Source: Gammaproteobacteria bacterium
GTDB lineage: Bacteria; Pseudomonadota; Gammaproteobacteria; Steroidobacterales; Steroidobacteraceae
DNA length: 7,756 bases
Reading direction: 5' to 3'
Assembly (NCBI GenBank): GCA_030040235.1
Contig: JASHUC010000263.1
Coordinates: forward strand, 1-7,756
The position numbers and the translations under genes are program-made. The notes under the pieces are model-generated. The model saw only the letters and a program-made list of their open reading frames with translations. It was not told where the DNA came from and searched no databases. Shown here piece after piece: positions 1-7,037 of this stretch. Position 1 is the first letter of the stretch, and each line of letters opens with the position of its first letter.

Positions 1-225
1 CTCGCTCAGATCCGTGACGACATGCAGCAGGCGGCGATTCCGCCGGTCGGCGTCACCGGACGAAATCCGGATTTTCCGGCGCTGGCGCGCGCCTACGGGG
101 CCGAAGCCGTGCATGCCACCGGACCCGAAGCCCTCACGCAGGCGCTCCGAGCGGCCCTCGCGCGTCGTGGACCGACGCTGATCGAAGTGTTCGATACCGA
201 CTTTCAGACTGACATCAATCGGTAA
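1..225 (+). CDS. C-terminal fragment of a thiamine-diphosphate-dependent enzyme (acetolactate synthase / benzoylformate decarboxylase-like)
   Basis: The open frame enters from the left edge in frame 1 and ends at TAA (223-225), so only the last 74 residues are visible and the start lies outside the window. The fragment has the look of the end of the C-terminal TPP-binding domain of the acetolactate synthase superfamily: an IRDDM stretch, then PPVGVTGRNPDFPALARAYG, a spacer, and a closing GPTLIEV strand. Enzymes of this family decarboxylate or ligate 2-oxo acids in the cytoplasm. The catalytic parts (N-terminal glutamate, GDG...N motif) are not in the window, so the substrate cannot be named. 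The last 11 bases overlap the end of the convergent CPBP gene. The internal ATG at 22 lies inside the domain and is not a credible start. Family assignment is fairly sure; exact enzyme unknown. Confidence 0.75.
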   Translation, partial: LAQIRDDMQQAAIPPVGVTGRNPDFPALARAYGAEAVHATGPEALTQALRAALARRGPTLIEVFDTDFQTDINR

Positions 226-1108
226 CATGTCCTGAGTCATGTGTGCGCCGAGCGAGAACCAGATCGGCCGTCGGATATTTGATCCGGGGGTAAACTCTCG
301 ACAAGAGCAGGATTGCGGCAACGAACAGCAGCGGGTTGAAGATGTTGCCTTCCGGCCCGGCCGTCCCGCCGGTAAGCCACGGGTTACCACGGATTGCCGC
401 GTTTGAGAGGTGTCCGGTCGCATCGGGATTACAGGAATAAAAGAAGGAAAGTCCCCAATCAAAGGACATATGGGCGCCAATGCCAAACCACAGGCTTCCG
501 GTGCGGCGCAGTGCCAGGCAGAGAAAGAGCGCCATCAGGGCGATGTTCGCGATGGCTCGCCCGGGCGCTGAAGCATCGAGGTGCACCAGACCGAACAGTA
601 TCGACGTTACCACCGAGGCCGGCCAGAATCCCAACCCGCGACTCAGCGTGAATTGCAGATAGCCCCGGAACGCAAACTCCTCCGCTAGAGCAATCATCGA
701 GCTCGCTACCAGCCAGAGCGCGCCGTATCTCACGATTTGACCGAGCGGCAGCACGATTTGGCCGAATGAGTAGGCACCGCTCAGGACCATCAGAGCAATG
801 TTGGCGGTGAGAATGGCAAAGCCCCAGAGTGCGCCGGTCCAAAATTGCTTGCCAAACATCCTTCGCAACGGCAACCCGTAGTCTGCCAGGGTTCGACGTT
901 CGAGCGCGCCGATGATCAAGACGACCAATAGAACGAGAATGAAGGCAACGGCCTTTTCGAACAGCGACCCCGCGGCGGTGGCACCCGAACCAAAGAGCTC
1001 GTGTTCGACGGCAATGACGCGACCGCCCTGCCACTCCAGAACGGCCATGACAGCAACGAATGCTGACACGCGCCATCCGGCACGCAGGCCGGAGGACCCG
1101 TAGAACAT
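215..1108 (-). CDS. CPBP-family intramembrane metalloprotease (CAAX protease / bacteriocin-processing type)
   Basis: A 297-residue polytopic membrane protein with all three CPBP (Abi) signatures: EEFAFRGYLQ at 143-152 (E143, E144, R148), FGLVH at 172-176 (H176), and HMSFD at 213-217 (H213, with D217 where N or D is usual). Known relatives are inner-membrane glutamate-type proteases or protein-maturation factors; the target here is unknown. Hydrophobic segments lie around 12-25, 52-69, 88-110, 125-142, 160-177, 186-202 and 258-271. Between the last motif and the final helix is a loop NPWLTGGTAGPEGN typical of one subfamily. I chose ATG 1108 because the protein opens MFYGSSGLRAGWR, a usual opening for this group. 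An in-frame GTG at 1150 would add 14 residues, and neither start has a good ribosome site. The open frame continues to 1396, but that part reads antisense-like low-complexity Arg/Ser sequence. The gene is more A+T-rich than its neighbours. Confidence 0.9.
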   Translation of the reverse strand: MFYGSSGLRAGWRVSAFVAVMAVLEWQGGRVIAVEHELFGSGATAAGSLFEKAVAFILVLLVVLIIGALERRTLADYGLPLRRMFGKQFWTGALWGFAILTANIALMVLSGAYSFGQIVLPLGQIVRYGALWLVASSMIALAEEFAFRGYLQFTLSRGLGFWPASVVTSILFGLVHLDASAPGRAIANIALMALFLCLALRRTGSLWFGIGAHMSFDWGLSFFYSCNPDATGHLSNAAIRGNPWLTGGTAGPEGNIFNPLLFVAAILLLSRVYPRIKYPTADLVLARRTHDSGHVTD

Positions 1109-1166
1109 CCGGACAAGGAGCCTGGCAGGGCGCTTGGCGGAGGCGTTCACCGTGTACGATCCGAGG

Positions 1167-2435
1167 CTACTGCAGAGCGCTGCGCCCTGGGACGCCGCCC
1201 GAGGATTCCCCGGCTGGAGCGGGCCTCGGGCCGAGCTCCGTGCAAGCCTCGATCGGCGGCTGCGCCGGGATGAACGGACCCTTCTGCACGCGCGGTACGG
1301 GCTTGCGACGCATCTTGCGCCACAGGTCATAGAGCGTGAGCGCACCGGTGAGCGCGGCGAGGGTCGCGAAGTAGGCCGGGGGCCCGAACGCGCCAATCAG
1401 CGTTCCGGCGAGGAGCGGCCCGACCGCGGCGGCCAGGCCGTTGAGGCGCAGCAGTGCGCTGCTCGCGGCCACCATCTCGCGAGACTCGAGCTTGTCGTTC
1501 ACATGCGAGACCGCGAGTGAATAGAGCGTGAAGGCCGAGCCGCTGAACAGCCCTGCGAGCGCGAGCAACAGCGGCTGGGGCAGCGCGCCGAAAGCGGCGA
1601 GCGTGCCCGCGGCGAGAGTCGCAAGCAGGCAAACTCCGGCGATGACGGTGCGCCGGTCGACGCGGTCGGACAGGCGCCCGACGGGATACTGGGTGGCGAC
1701 CGCGGCGAAGATGCTCACGGCCATGAAGGTGGCGACTCCGCCGGTCGAGAAGCCGATGAGCCGCGCATAGACCGGGCCCATCGAGTACACGATGGAGGAG
1801 ATGAGTCCGGAGGCGCTGACCGCCACCACTCCGGTCGGCGAGTCTCGATACAGGTCGCGGTAGCGCACTTTGCGCGGCGCGGCGATCTCCGGGGCCTGCT
1901 GTGCCGACACCACGATGGGGACCATCGCGAGCGAGATGAGCGCCGAGACGAGCATGAAGGGCGCGGGGGAGCGCGGATTCGCAAGTAGCAGCAGAAACTG
2001 GGCCGAGCCGAGCCCGATGTAGAGGACCAGCATGTACACCGCGAGCAGACGGCCGCGATTGGCGCTGCTCGCGCGATCGTTGAGCCAGCTTTCCGCCACG
2101 ACGTAGATACCGGCGAGACAAAGCCCGGTGAGCAGCCGCATCGCCGCCCAGGGCACGGGGCGAACGAAGGCGCCTTGCACCAGCACCGCAGCCGAGGCGA
2201 CGGCGGCCAGGGCAGCGAACACGCGGATGTGCCCGACCTGGCGCAGCATGCGCGGCGCGGCGCTCGTGCCGGCGAGATATCCCACGTAGTAGCAGGACAT
2301 GATGGCGCCGATCACCGGCGAGCCGAATCCCTCCAGACTCCCTCGCAGCGAGAGCAGCGTGCTCTGGAGGCCCGCGCCCAGCATGAGGACGCCCATCCCC
2401 AGGAGCAGCGGCCAGGTAGCGGCGATCGGATTCAT
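1167..2435 (-). CDS. MFS transporter, YcaD-like
   Basis: A 422-residue carrier with about twelve membrane helices, the usual MFS size plus a tail. It is expected to move a small molecule across the inner membrane, by proton exchange in most relatives; the substrate is not readable. Visible marks: a first helix at about 7-29, AESWLND at 114-120 (a hallmark of the YcaD branch), a long central loop at about 180-200, GRLSDRVDRR at 253-262 (the cytoplasmic loop motif of the second half), and SHVNDKLE at 310-317. Helix 12 ends near 371 and is followed by a basic stretch and a tail of some 45 residues. From memory, relatives carry a similar 'PF(V/I)P...EL.PR' tail, so the last 18 residues (PAPAGESS... 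onward) may be an added end. ATG 2435 lies 4 bp after the stop of the upstream membrane protein, so translational coupling is likely; no strong ribosome site is seen. Confidence 0.92.
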   Translation of the reverse strand: MNPIAATWPLLLGMGVLMLGAGLQSTLLSLRGSLEGFGSPVIGAIMSCYYVGYLAGTSAAPRMLRQVGHIRVFAALAAVASAAVLVQGAFVRPVPWAAMRLLTGLCLAGIYVVAESWLNDRASSANRGRLLAVYMLVLYIGLGSAQFLLLLANPRSPAPFMLVSALISLAMVPIVVSAQQAPEIAAPRKVRYRDLYRDSPTGVVAVSASGLISSIVYSMGPVYARLIGFSTGGVATFMAVSIFAAVATQYPVGRLSDRVDRRTVIAGVCLLATLAAGTLAAFGALPQPLLLALAGLFSGSAFTLYSLAVSHVNDKLESREMVAASSALLRLNGLAAAVGPLLAGTLIGAFGPPAYFATLAALTGALTLYDLWRKMRRKPVPRVQKGPFIPAQPPIEACTELGPRPAPAGESSGGVPGRSALQ

Positions 2436-2439
2436 GACG

Positions 2440-3000
2440 CTACGGCGATGAGGCGGACTCGAGCGCCTCGAGCCGCGGACCCTCCACCCTGCCGAGCCTC
2501 AGCGAGGCATCGTAGAGCACCACTCCGAACACGACGACCGCGATCGCGAGCGCCACGAAGGCCCTCACGTGCCGCCCCTCGAAGCGCCGGATGGCCGATG
2601 CGAACCCAAGCAGTGCCAGGAGTGCGGCGATGACGATGACCGCATCGACGCTCGCCCTCTGCCAGTAGCTGCCTCCGAGATGCAACCACATGCCGAACTC
2701 ATCGAAGGTGAGCGCCATCGCCACCCCGTAGAGCGCGGCCGTGAAGCGCAGCGCCCTGCCGCCCGGTCTGGCGAAGATCGAATAAGCCGCGACGACCGCG
2801 AGCAGCAAGATGCCGTAATTGAGATGGTGGACGTGGGTGCCGCGGAGAAAGAAATAGAGATTGGGAATGCGGCGCGCCATGATCATGAAGACGACGACGC
2901 GCGCCGCGATGAACGTCAGGATGAAACCGATCAGCGCGCGGCGCGCAAGCCGCGCGGATTCGCCCGTCGATGGGTTGAGCCCGGCCGAGGTTGTCGCCAT
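2440..3000 (-). CDS. Integral membrane protein of unknown function (HVHHLNYG / FDE motifs)
   Basis: A 186-residue protein with about five hydrophobic segments (21-42, 60-77, 83-104, 117-137, 145-163), so an inner-membrane protein. I cannot name a function. Two polar motifs stand out: GTHVHHLNYG at 54-63, with H56, H58 and H59 at the mouth of segment 2, and LTFDEFGMWLHLGGSYW at 97-113, with D100, E101 and H107 at the end of segment 3. The spacing of His and Asp/Glu at membrane edges would suit metal binding, or it may be structural; that is inference. I have a recollection of similar small membrane proteins (HH near the first loop, DE then YW) in other bacteria, always uncharacterised. ATG 3000 is preceded by AGGGGA six bases upstream, a good ribosome site. 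The stop is 4 bp from the MFS start, so the two are almost surely co-translated and may cooperate. Confidence 0.88.
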   Translation of the reverse strand: MATTSAGLNPSTGESARLARRALIGFILTFIAARVVVFMIMARRIPNLYFFLRGTHVHHLNYGILLLAVVAAYSIFARPGGRALRFTAALYGVAMALTFDEFGMWLHLGGSYWQRASVDAVIVIAALLALLGFASAIRRFEGRHVRAFVALAIAVVVFGVVLYDASLRLGRVEGPRLEALESASSP

Positions 3001-3147
3001 CCGTCGTCCCCTGGTTGACCGCCAGGCGCGATGATGTCACGCCGACCCTCGGGAGGAATAGCCAGGCGCCCCGAGCACCGCCGGATAGGCAAATCCCTCG
3101 AGCTCGGGAGACGGCAGCGGCGCGAGCGGGAGCCCTCGCTCCTGAGC
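3001..3147. other. 147-bp intergenic gap after the TonB receptor
   Basis: This is the only gap of note inside the minus-strand block. I see no convincing sigma-70 promoter for the downstream membrane-protein/MFS pair and no intrinsic terminator: a 5-bp stem (GAGCG at 3124-3128 with CGCTC at 3137-3141) sits just after the receptor stop but is not followed by a T run on the minus strand. The AGGGGA ribosome site of the next gene lies at 3007-3012. The gap leaves open whether the last genes are read through from the main promoter or have their own start. Confidence 0.6.
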
Positions 3148-5706
3148 TCAGAACTTGTACTCGAAGTCCATTCCGATCGTTCGCGGCCGATAGGTCGAGA
3201 GTATGGTGCCCTGGGCGTACTCGCTGTAGCTGGTGCACGCGACGTTGAGGCAGCCCACGCGCCCCGGTCCGGATGCATCGGAGAGCAGCGCAAAGAGGTC
3301 CTGTGAGTTCGTGAGGTTGTTGACGAACGCATCCACCTCGAACTTGCCGAAGTACATCCCGGCGCGCAGGTTCATGATCCTGAAGCCGGGCAGCCGGTAG
3401 GCGTCCGGGAGGTACTCCTCCGTCCCGGGGCCATAGGTCTGATAGAACTGGCCCTCGTAGCTATAGTCCGCGCGCACGAACGTCGGTCGATTGGCGAGCT
3501 GGAAGCGATACTCGGCCGTCAGATTGCCACTCCAGACGGGCGAGTAAGGCATCTCGTTCCCCGGACCGATCAAGAGGATTCCATCGCTCGAGAGGCCGTC
3601 CGGGTAACGGGCATCGGTGTAGGCGGCATTGACCCCGACCTCGAAGCCGGGGAACAACAGGGCTTTCGCCGAGAGATTGCCTCCCTGGCTCACGACCTTG
3701 GCGGCGTTGCCGATGAAGGTCAATCCGCAGGTCAGATTGATGTTGGTTTGCACGCCCGTCCAGTCGATGTAGTACGCGGCGGCATCGATCGAGGCGCGTC
3801 CGTCCCAGGTGATCCACTTCGCGCCGAGCTCGTAGTTCCAGAGGCTGTCGGAGTTGTAAGTAACCGGCGCGCTCTTGTAACCCACCGCCGCCAGAGAGGC
3901 TGCGCAGGCGGGTGGAATGGTGGTATTGACGCCGCCCGAGCGGAATCCCTTGGAAGCGTTCGCATAGAAGTTGAGGTCCGGGTCCACGACGTACTGCAAT
4001 CCGAAGAGCGGCGTGGTGGGTGTCTGGCTCACGCTGCCCGACCCCGCGGGCTCGAGCACGCCCGTCGGATAGCCGAACAGCGCCCCGCCCGCTTCCTGGG
4101 CATAGGTGAACTCGTCCCACGTGATGCGATCGCCCACGGATGCCCGAAGCGCTTCAGTGATCTTGAAGGTCAGCTGGCCGTAAATTGCCTTCTGAATCTC
4201 GCGGAAGCTCTGGTCCACGAGGTAGCCGATACCGTTCAGCGACTCGAACGGGGTGCCCGCCGCCGAGGGAAGGCCCAGGAGTGAGGCTGCCGCGAGGTCA
4301 CCGGTGTTGGCCGTGATCTGCGCCCAGGAGGACATGTTGGTCAGGTCGTAGAAAGCGCCGCCGACCCAGGTGAGGCGCGCGTCGGGGTCGGTCGAGGTCG
4401 CGCGGAACTCCTCGGTGAAGTCCGTGACGTGGCCGTGCTGCGCGAAGACCGAGGAGTAATCCGGCAGCGTTGCGATGAAGGGGCCGTTGTTCGGCAGCGT
4501 GTTGTAGGGCGCCTCGAGCGGCGTCACCGAGCGGCTCGCGGTGTCGACGAAGGAGAAATTCGGCGCCGCATCGTTGATCGTGTCCGCATAGGCGGAGATG
4601 AGCTTCAGATCGACGGCCTCGAAGGGATACTCGATCGTGAGCGACGGGAGACTCAGCGAGTCGCTATGAGGACTCAAAAGCGGCGCAAGCTGCGCGTCGG
4701 AGGTGTAGAAGTCCTCCCCGACGTTGGTGTTCTGCCCCGTCTTGTAGGGACCGAAGTTGCACGGGCAATAGGTATAGAGCGTGCCGGGAGTACCCGGGCC
4801 GAGGTACGCGGAGAACTTCGGGATGCTTCCCCAGTACTCGTCCGAGTCGCGGTAGAAGTTGTAGAAGAAGTTGTAGTCGAGCGTGATGATCGCAGCGCCG
4901 AAGGGCTTCCAGGCGAGCGCCGCATCGAGGGCCTGGCGGTCGTCGCTGTTGGTGTTGTCCCCGCCGGGAAGCGTATCCCCGGTGAACTGCGAGACGTGAT
5001 CGATGTAGCCCCCGTCGTGCCGGTCCCAGACCGTCACGCGCGCCGCGAGCGTATCGTCCACGAGCGGGCCGCCGAGGGTCAGTCCGCCCTCTTCGTTGGG
5101 ATCACCATACTGAGTGTTGGATCCCTCGAGCAGCGCGTTCACGGTGTAGTTCGTGAAGTTCGGCTGCGGCGTGATGAAGCGCACGGTGCCGCCTTCGGAG
5201 GAGCCCCCGTAGAGGGTGCCCTGCGGGCCCATCAGCACTTCCACGCGATCCAGATCGAACAGTTGCGGGAAGACGGTGCCTCCGGGTGAAGGGCCGAGGA
5301 CGTTGCGCTGCTGCAGCGGCACATCGTTGATGTAGATGCCGGTGGTTGAGGCGCCCACGCCCTCGGCATTGATGCCGCGGATGGCGACCGAGGTCTGTGC
5401 CACCGAGCCTGCGGTGCCGCCGCTGTTGACCGGACTGATGTACATGCTCGGGACGAGCTCATCCAGATCGTTCGCGGTCTTCAGTCCCTGCTGCATGATG
5501 TCCTGGTTCGTCACGGCCTGGACCGAAAACGGAACCTGCTGAACGGTCTGCTCGCGCCGGGTCGCCGTGACGACGACCTCCTGAACGGTCTGATCCGAGC
5601 TGCTCGCGGACTGGTCCTGAGCGGCGGCCGGGGGCTGCTGCGCGAGCGCCGCTCCGCCGAGCGCGAGGCTCAACGAGAGCCCCAGCGTGCAAACAGTGAA
5701 CTTCAC
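3148..5706 (-). CDS. TonB-dependent outer-membrane receptor
   Basis: An 852-residue receptor, normal size for the family, which imports scarce large or poorly diffusing molecules across the outer membrane using TonB/ExbBD energy. Signal peptide 1-22 (hydrophobic core CTLGLSLSLALGGA, likely cut after ALA). TonB box at about 43-49 (EVVVTAT). The plug runs from about 55 to 180 and includes the family block RVEVLMGPQGTLYGGSSEGG at 154-173. The remainder is a beta-barrel rich in alternating aromatic strands and ends in EYKF; a C-terminal Phe is the usual outer-membrane assembly signal. Six cysteines remain in the mature protein, in apparent pairs: 314/316, 601/660, 819/824. The substrate is not readable; this subclass (no siderophore- or cobalamin-specific neighbours) often serves carbon compounds. 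The start is GTG 5706, chosen for the signal peptide and a strong ribosome site. It follows the DUF6152-like gene by 34 bp. Confidence 0.97.
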   Translation of the reverse strand: MKFTVCTLGLSLSLALGGAALAQQPPAAAQDQSASSSDQTVQEVVVTATRREQTVQQVPFSVQAVTNQDIMQQGLKTANDLDELVPSMYISPVNSGGTAGSVAQTSVAIRGINAEGVGASTTGIYINDVPLQQRNVLGPSPGGTVFPQLFDLDRVEVLMGPQGTLYGGSSEGGTVRFITPQPNFTNYTVNALLEGSNTQYGDPNEEGGLTLGGPLVDDTLAARVTVWDRHDGGYIDHVSQFTGDTLPGGDNTNSDDRQALDAALAWKPFGAAIITLDYNFFYNFYRDSDEYWGSIPKFSAYLGPGTPGTLYTYCPCNFGPYKTGQNTNVGEDFYTSDAQLAPLLSPHSDSLSLPSLTIEYPFEAVDLKLISAYADTINDAAPNFSFVDTASRSVTPLEAPYNTLPNNGPFIATLPDYSSVFAQHGHVTDFTEEFRATSTDPDARLTWVGGAFYDLTNMSSWAQITANTGDLAAASLLGLPSAAGTPFESLNGIGYLVDQSFREIQKAIYGQLTFKITEALRASVGDRITWDEFTYAQEAGGALFGYPTGVLEPAGSGSVSQTPTTPLFGLQYVVDPDLNFYANASKGFRSGGVNTTIPPACAASLAAVGYKSAPVTYNSDSLWNYELGAKWITWDGRASIDAAAYYIDWTGVQTNINLTCGLTFIGNAAKVVSQGGNLSAKALLFPGFEVGVNAAYTDARYPDGLSSDGILLIGPGNEMPYSPVWSGNLTAEYRFQLANRPTFVRADYSYEGQFYQTYGPGTEEYLPDAYRLPGFRIMNLRAGMYFGKFEVDAFVNNLTNSQDLFALLSDASGPGRVGCLNVACTSYSEYAQGTILSTYRPRTIGMDFEYKF

Positions 5707-5713
5707 GGCTTGT

Positions 5714-5732
5714 ACCTCCCCAGAAAAATAAA
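5714..5732 (-). promoter_or_regulatory. Strong ribosome binding site with an A/T-rich enhancer for the TonB receptor
   Basis: On the minus strand GGGGAGGT (5714-5721) lies seven bases before the GTG start, an almost full anti-16S match. Just upstream is TTTATTTTT (5724-5732), strikingly T-rich in a G+C-rich region. Unpaired A/U-rich leader next to a strong Shine-Dalgarno is a known way to raise translation. The pairing would let the receptor be made at higher levels than its operon neighbours; that effect is inference. Confidence 0.75.
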
Positions 5733-5740
5733 GTGCGCCG

Positions 5741-6196
5741 TCAGCGAGCGCTCCCTGCGCTCTTGTACCCCGGCGGGTGCAGCGGGGCCCCCAGAACCTT
5801 GCCCCGAGCGGTGACCACGCCCATCAGGCTTCCGCCGTGCTCACCGCTGCGCAGCGGGTGCATGACGAGAGAGATCCGGTCGCCCGGCTGCAGCGTGTGA
5901 CGCGTCCAACCCTCGCGGGCGAGTCCGACGACGCTGCCGCCCTCGATGCTCCAGTGCGTGACCTTGCCGCCGGGATCGGGCACGTCGAGCTCGATCCAGG
6001 TGTGCGGATTGGTCCACTGGAAGCCGGTCACGGTACCGACCAGAATCTGCTCCTTCTTCGGATCGAACATGCTGAAGGAGTGATGGGCGAACGCGGGAGA
6101 GACGCTCAGCAGCGCAAACACCAGGCTCGCAAGCTCCAGGCTTACGGTGATCGAGCCCGCGAGGACTCGAGCAACGTATCGCGCCGAGATCCTCAC
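5741..6196 (-). CDS. Small secreted protein, DUF6152-like
   Basis: A 151-residue exported protein. The first 37 residues form a signal peptide (basic RISARYVAR, long hydrophobic core, cut after AFA). The mature protein begins HHSFSMFDPKKE (38-49) and contains VGTVTGFQWTNPHTWIEL (53-70), HWSIEGGS (81-88), REGWTRHTLQPGD (94-106) and a GSLMGVV strand (122-128). These features fit the family I know as DUF6152, small periplasmic beta-rich proteins of unknown role; the HHSF start just after cleavage and WTNPH are its most constant marks. The adjacent N-terminal histidines could bind a metal, but that is inference. Start GTG 6196 lies nine bases after the upstream stop; AGGA overlapping that stop (TAGGA) serves as ribosome site. 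Co-occurrence with the upstream secreted gene and a TonB receptor suggests a shared envelope process. Confidence 0.9.
   Translation of the reverse strand: MRISARYVARVLAGSITVSLELASLVFALLSVSPAFAHHSFSMFDPKKEQILVGTVTGFQWTNPHTWIELDVPDPGGKVTHWSIEGGSVVGLAREGWTRHTLQPGDRISLVMHPLRSGEHGGSLMGVVTARGKVLGAPLHPPGYKSAGSAR
5746..5762 (-). other. Hairpin at the end of the DUF6152-like gene
   Basis: GAGCGC and GCGCTC form a perfect 6-bp stem with a 5-base loop, inside the last codons of the small secreted gene. On the minus strand the T-rich TTTATTTTT starts 13 bases after the stem, too far for a classical intrinsic terminator. It could act as an RNA stability or processing element between the two genes, or be a chance by-product of the Ala/Ser/Arg codons. 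Confidence 0.3.
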
Positions 6197-6205
6197 CCGA
6201 GGTTC

Positions 6206-7012
6206 CTACTTGTCGAGAACGGTTCCGGTGACGCCGCTCGGACTCACCGGGTTGCGATTGTTCTCTTCGCACACGTACTCCATCATTTCCATCCCGTGCT
6301 TGCGGTGGAGGTGGATCACCTCGACCCACGGCCGCGAGAACGCCTTGGGGTCCTCCACGGTCATCACCACCTTCACTCGATTCGCACCTTCGCCGCTCAA
6401 GCGCTCGGTGATGTGGATGGCATCGCTGTGGGTGCCGCCCTCGTCGCCGGTGATGTGAGTGTCAGCGCGGATCCCCGCCGTATCGACCACCAGAACCTTG
6501 CCCTCCCAGCGGCCGATCGAGTGGCCGTTGTAGGTCGGGTCGAGGTCGGCCGGCTGCTTGCGCTCATCGAGGTAGATGCGCCGCGTCTGCTCGTTCCACT
6601 CCTGGGAGATGTTGATCTGCGCCGGCGTCTCGAGGATCTCGAACGCATAAGGCCCCTCCCAGAAGGCCGGCATACCCTGCGGCAGGCACATCGCGCCACG
6701 ATCCCCGATGGGCTTACCCGCGGCGATCGCCTTCTGCGAGGCCCGATATGCCACGAGGTACTTGCCCTTGTAGGCGGGGATGTTGGCCGCGAGGCTCGCC
6801 TGCTCCGCAGGATCGAACCTGCCAGGTGCCGCGACCTCCGTCCCGTCCTGCTTGTCCATGAAACTGTCGGCGATGACCCATACGCCGTTCCAGTCCGGAT
6901 GTACCGCGGGAGGCCCCACGGAGGTCGCGGCGCCGGCAAAGCTGCTCGCCGCCGCCCAGAAGAGCGCCGCGGCGCGCCCAAGATCGAAGTTCCGGCCCCC
7001 TGAATGCGCCAC
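6206..7012 (-). CDS. Secreted protein of unknown function, first gene of the block
   Basis: A 268-residue protein with an N-terminal export signal (GRAAALFWAAASSFAGAA, residues 12-29, cut near ATS) and a soluble mature part, so probably periplasmic. No function is known to me. I recognise the pattern of a widespread uncharacterised family: DWNGVW (40-45), CLPQGMP (109-115), YNGHSIGRWEG (161-171), KVLVVDTAG (172-180), HSDAIHITER (195-204), DP (221-222), PW (228-229) and YVCEENNR (246-253). Two cysteines, C109 and C248, could pair. The beta-strand-rich pattern with GRWEG-VLVVDT suggests a barrel or lipocalin-like binding fold; that is inference. Start GTG 7012 is chosen over the in-frame ATG at 7111 because the promoter boxes lie inside the longer version and GTG puts the signal peptide at the N-terminus; GGCGGA lies nine bases upstream. 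It is followed after 9 bp by the DUF6152-like gene. Confidence 0.88.
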   Translation of the reverse strand: MAHSGGRNFDLGRAAALFWAAASSFAGAATSVGPPAVHPDWNGVWVIADSFMDKQDGTEVAAPGRFDPAEQASLAANIPAYKGKYLVAYRASQKAIAAGKPIGDRGAMCLPQGMPAFWEGPYAFEILETPAQINISQEWNEQTRRIYLDERKQPADLDPTYNGHSIGRWEGKVLVVDTAGIRADTHITGDEGGTHSDAIHITERLSGEGANRVKVVMTVEDPKAFSRPWVEVIHLHRKHGMEMMEYVCEENNRNPVSPSGVTGTVLDK

Positions 7013-7037
7013 GTTTCGCGGTCCGCCGTCGCTCGTT

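Noticed and set aside
1109..1396. N-terminal extension of the CPBP protein back to 1396.
   Set aside because: The added residues are Arg/Ser-rich and overlap the MFS C-terminal coding region in another frame; homologue-like sequence starts only near 1108.
3124..3141. Hairpin just after the receptor stop as an intrinsic terminator.
   Set aside because: Only a 5-bp stem and no T run follows it on the transcribed strand.
4429..5289. 286-codon plus-strand open frame inside the TonB receptor gene.
   Set aside because: It is antisense to plug and barrel sequence with clear family motifs, and its product is Arg/Glu/Val-rich repeats of the mirror-codon type.
5777..7003. 408-codon plus-strand open frame opposite the two secreted-protein genes.
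   Set aside because: The translation is His/Arg/Asp-rich with no recognisable domain and is the reverse complement of two genes with signal peptides and family motifs; typical of GC-rich antisense frames.
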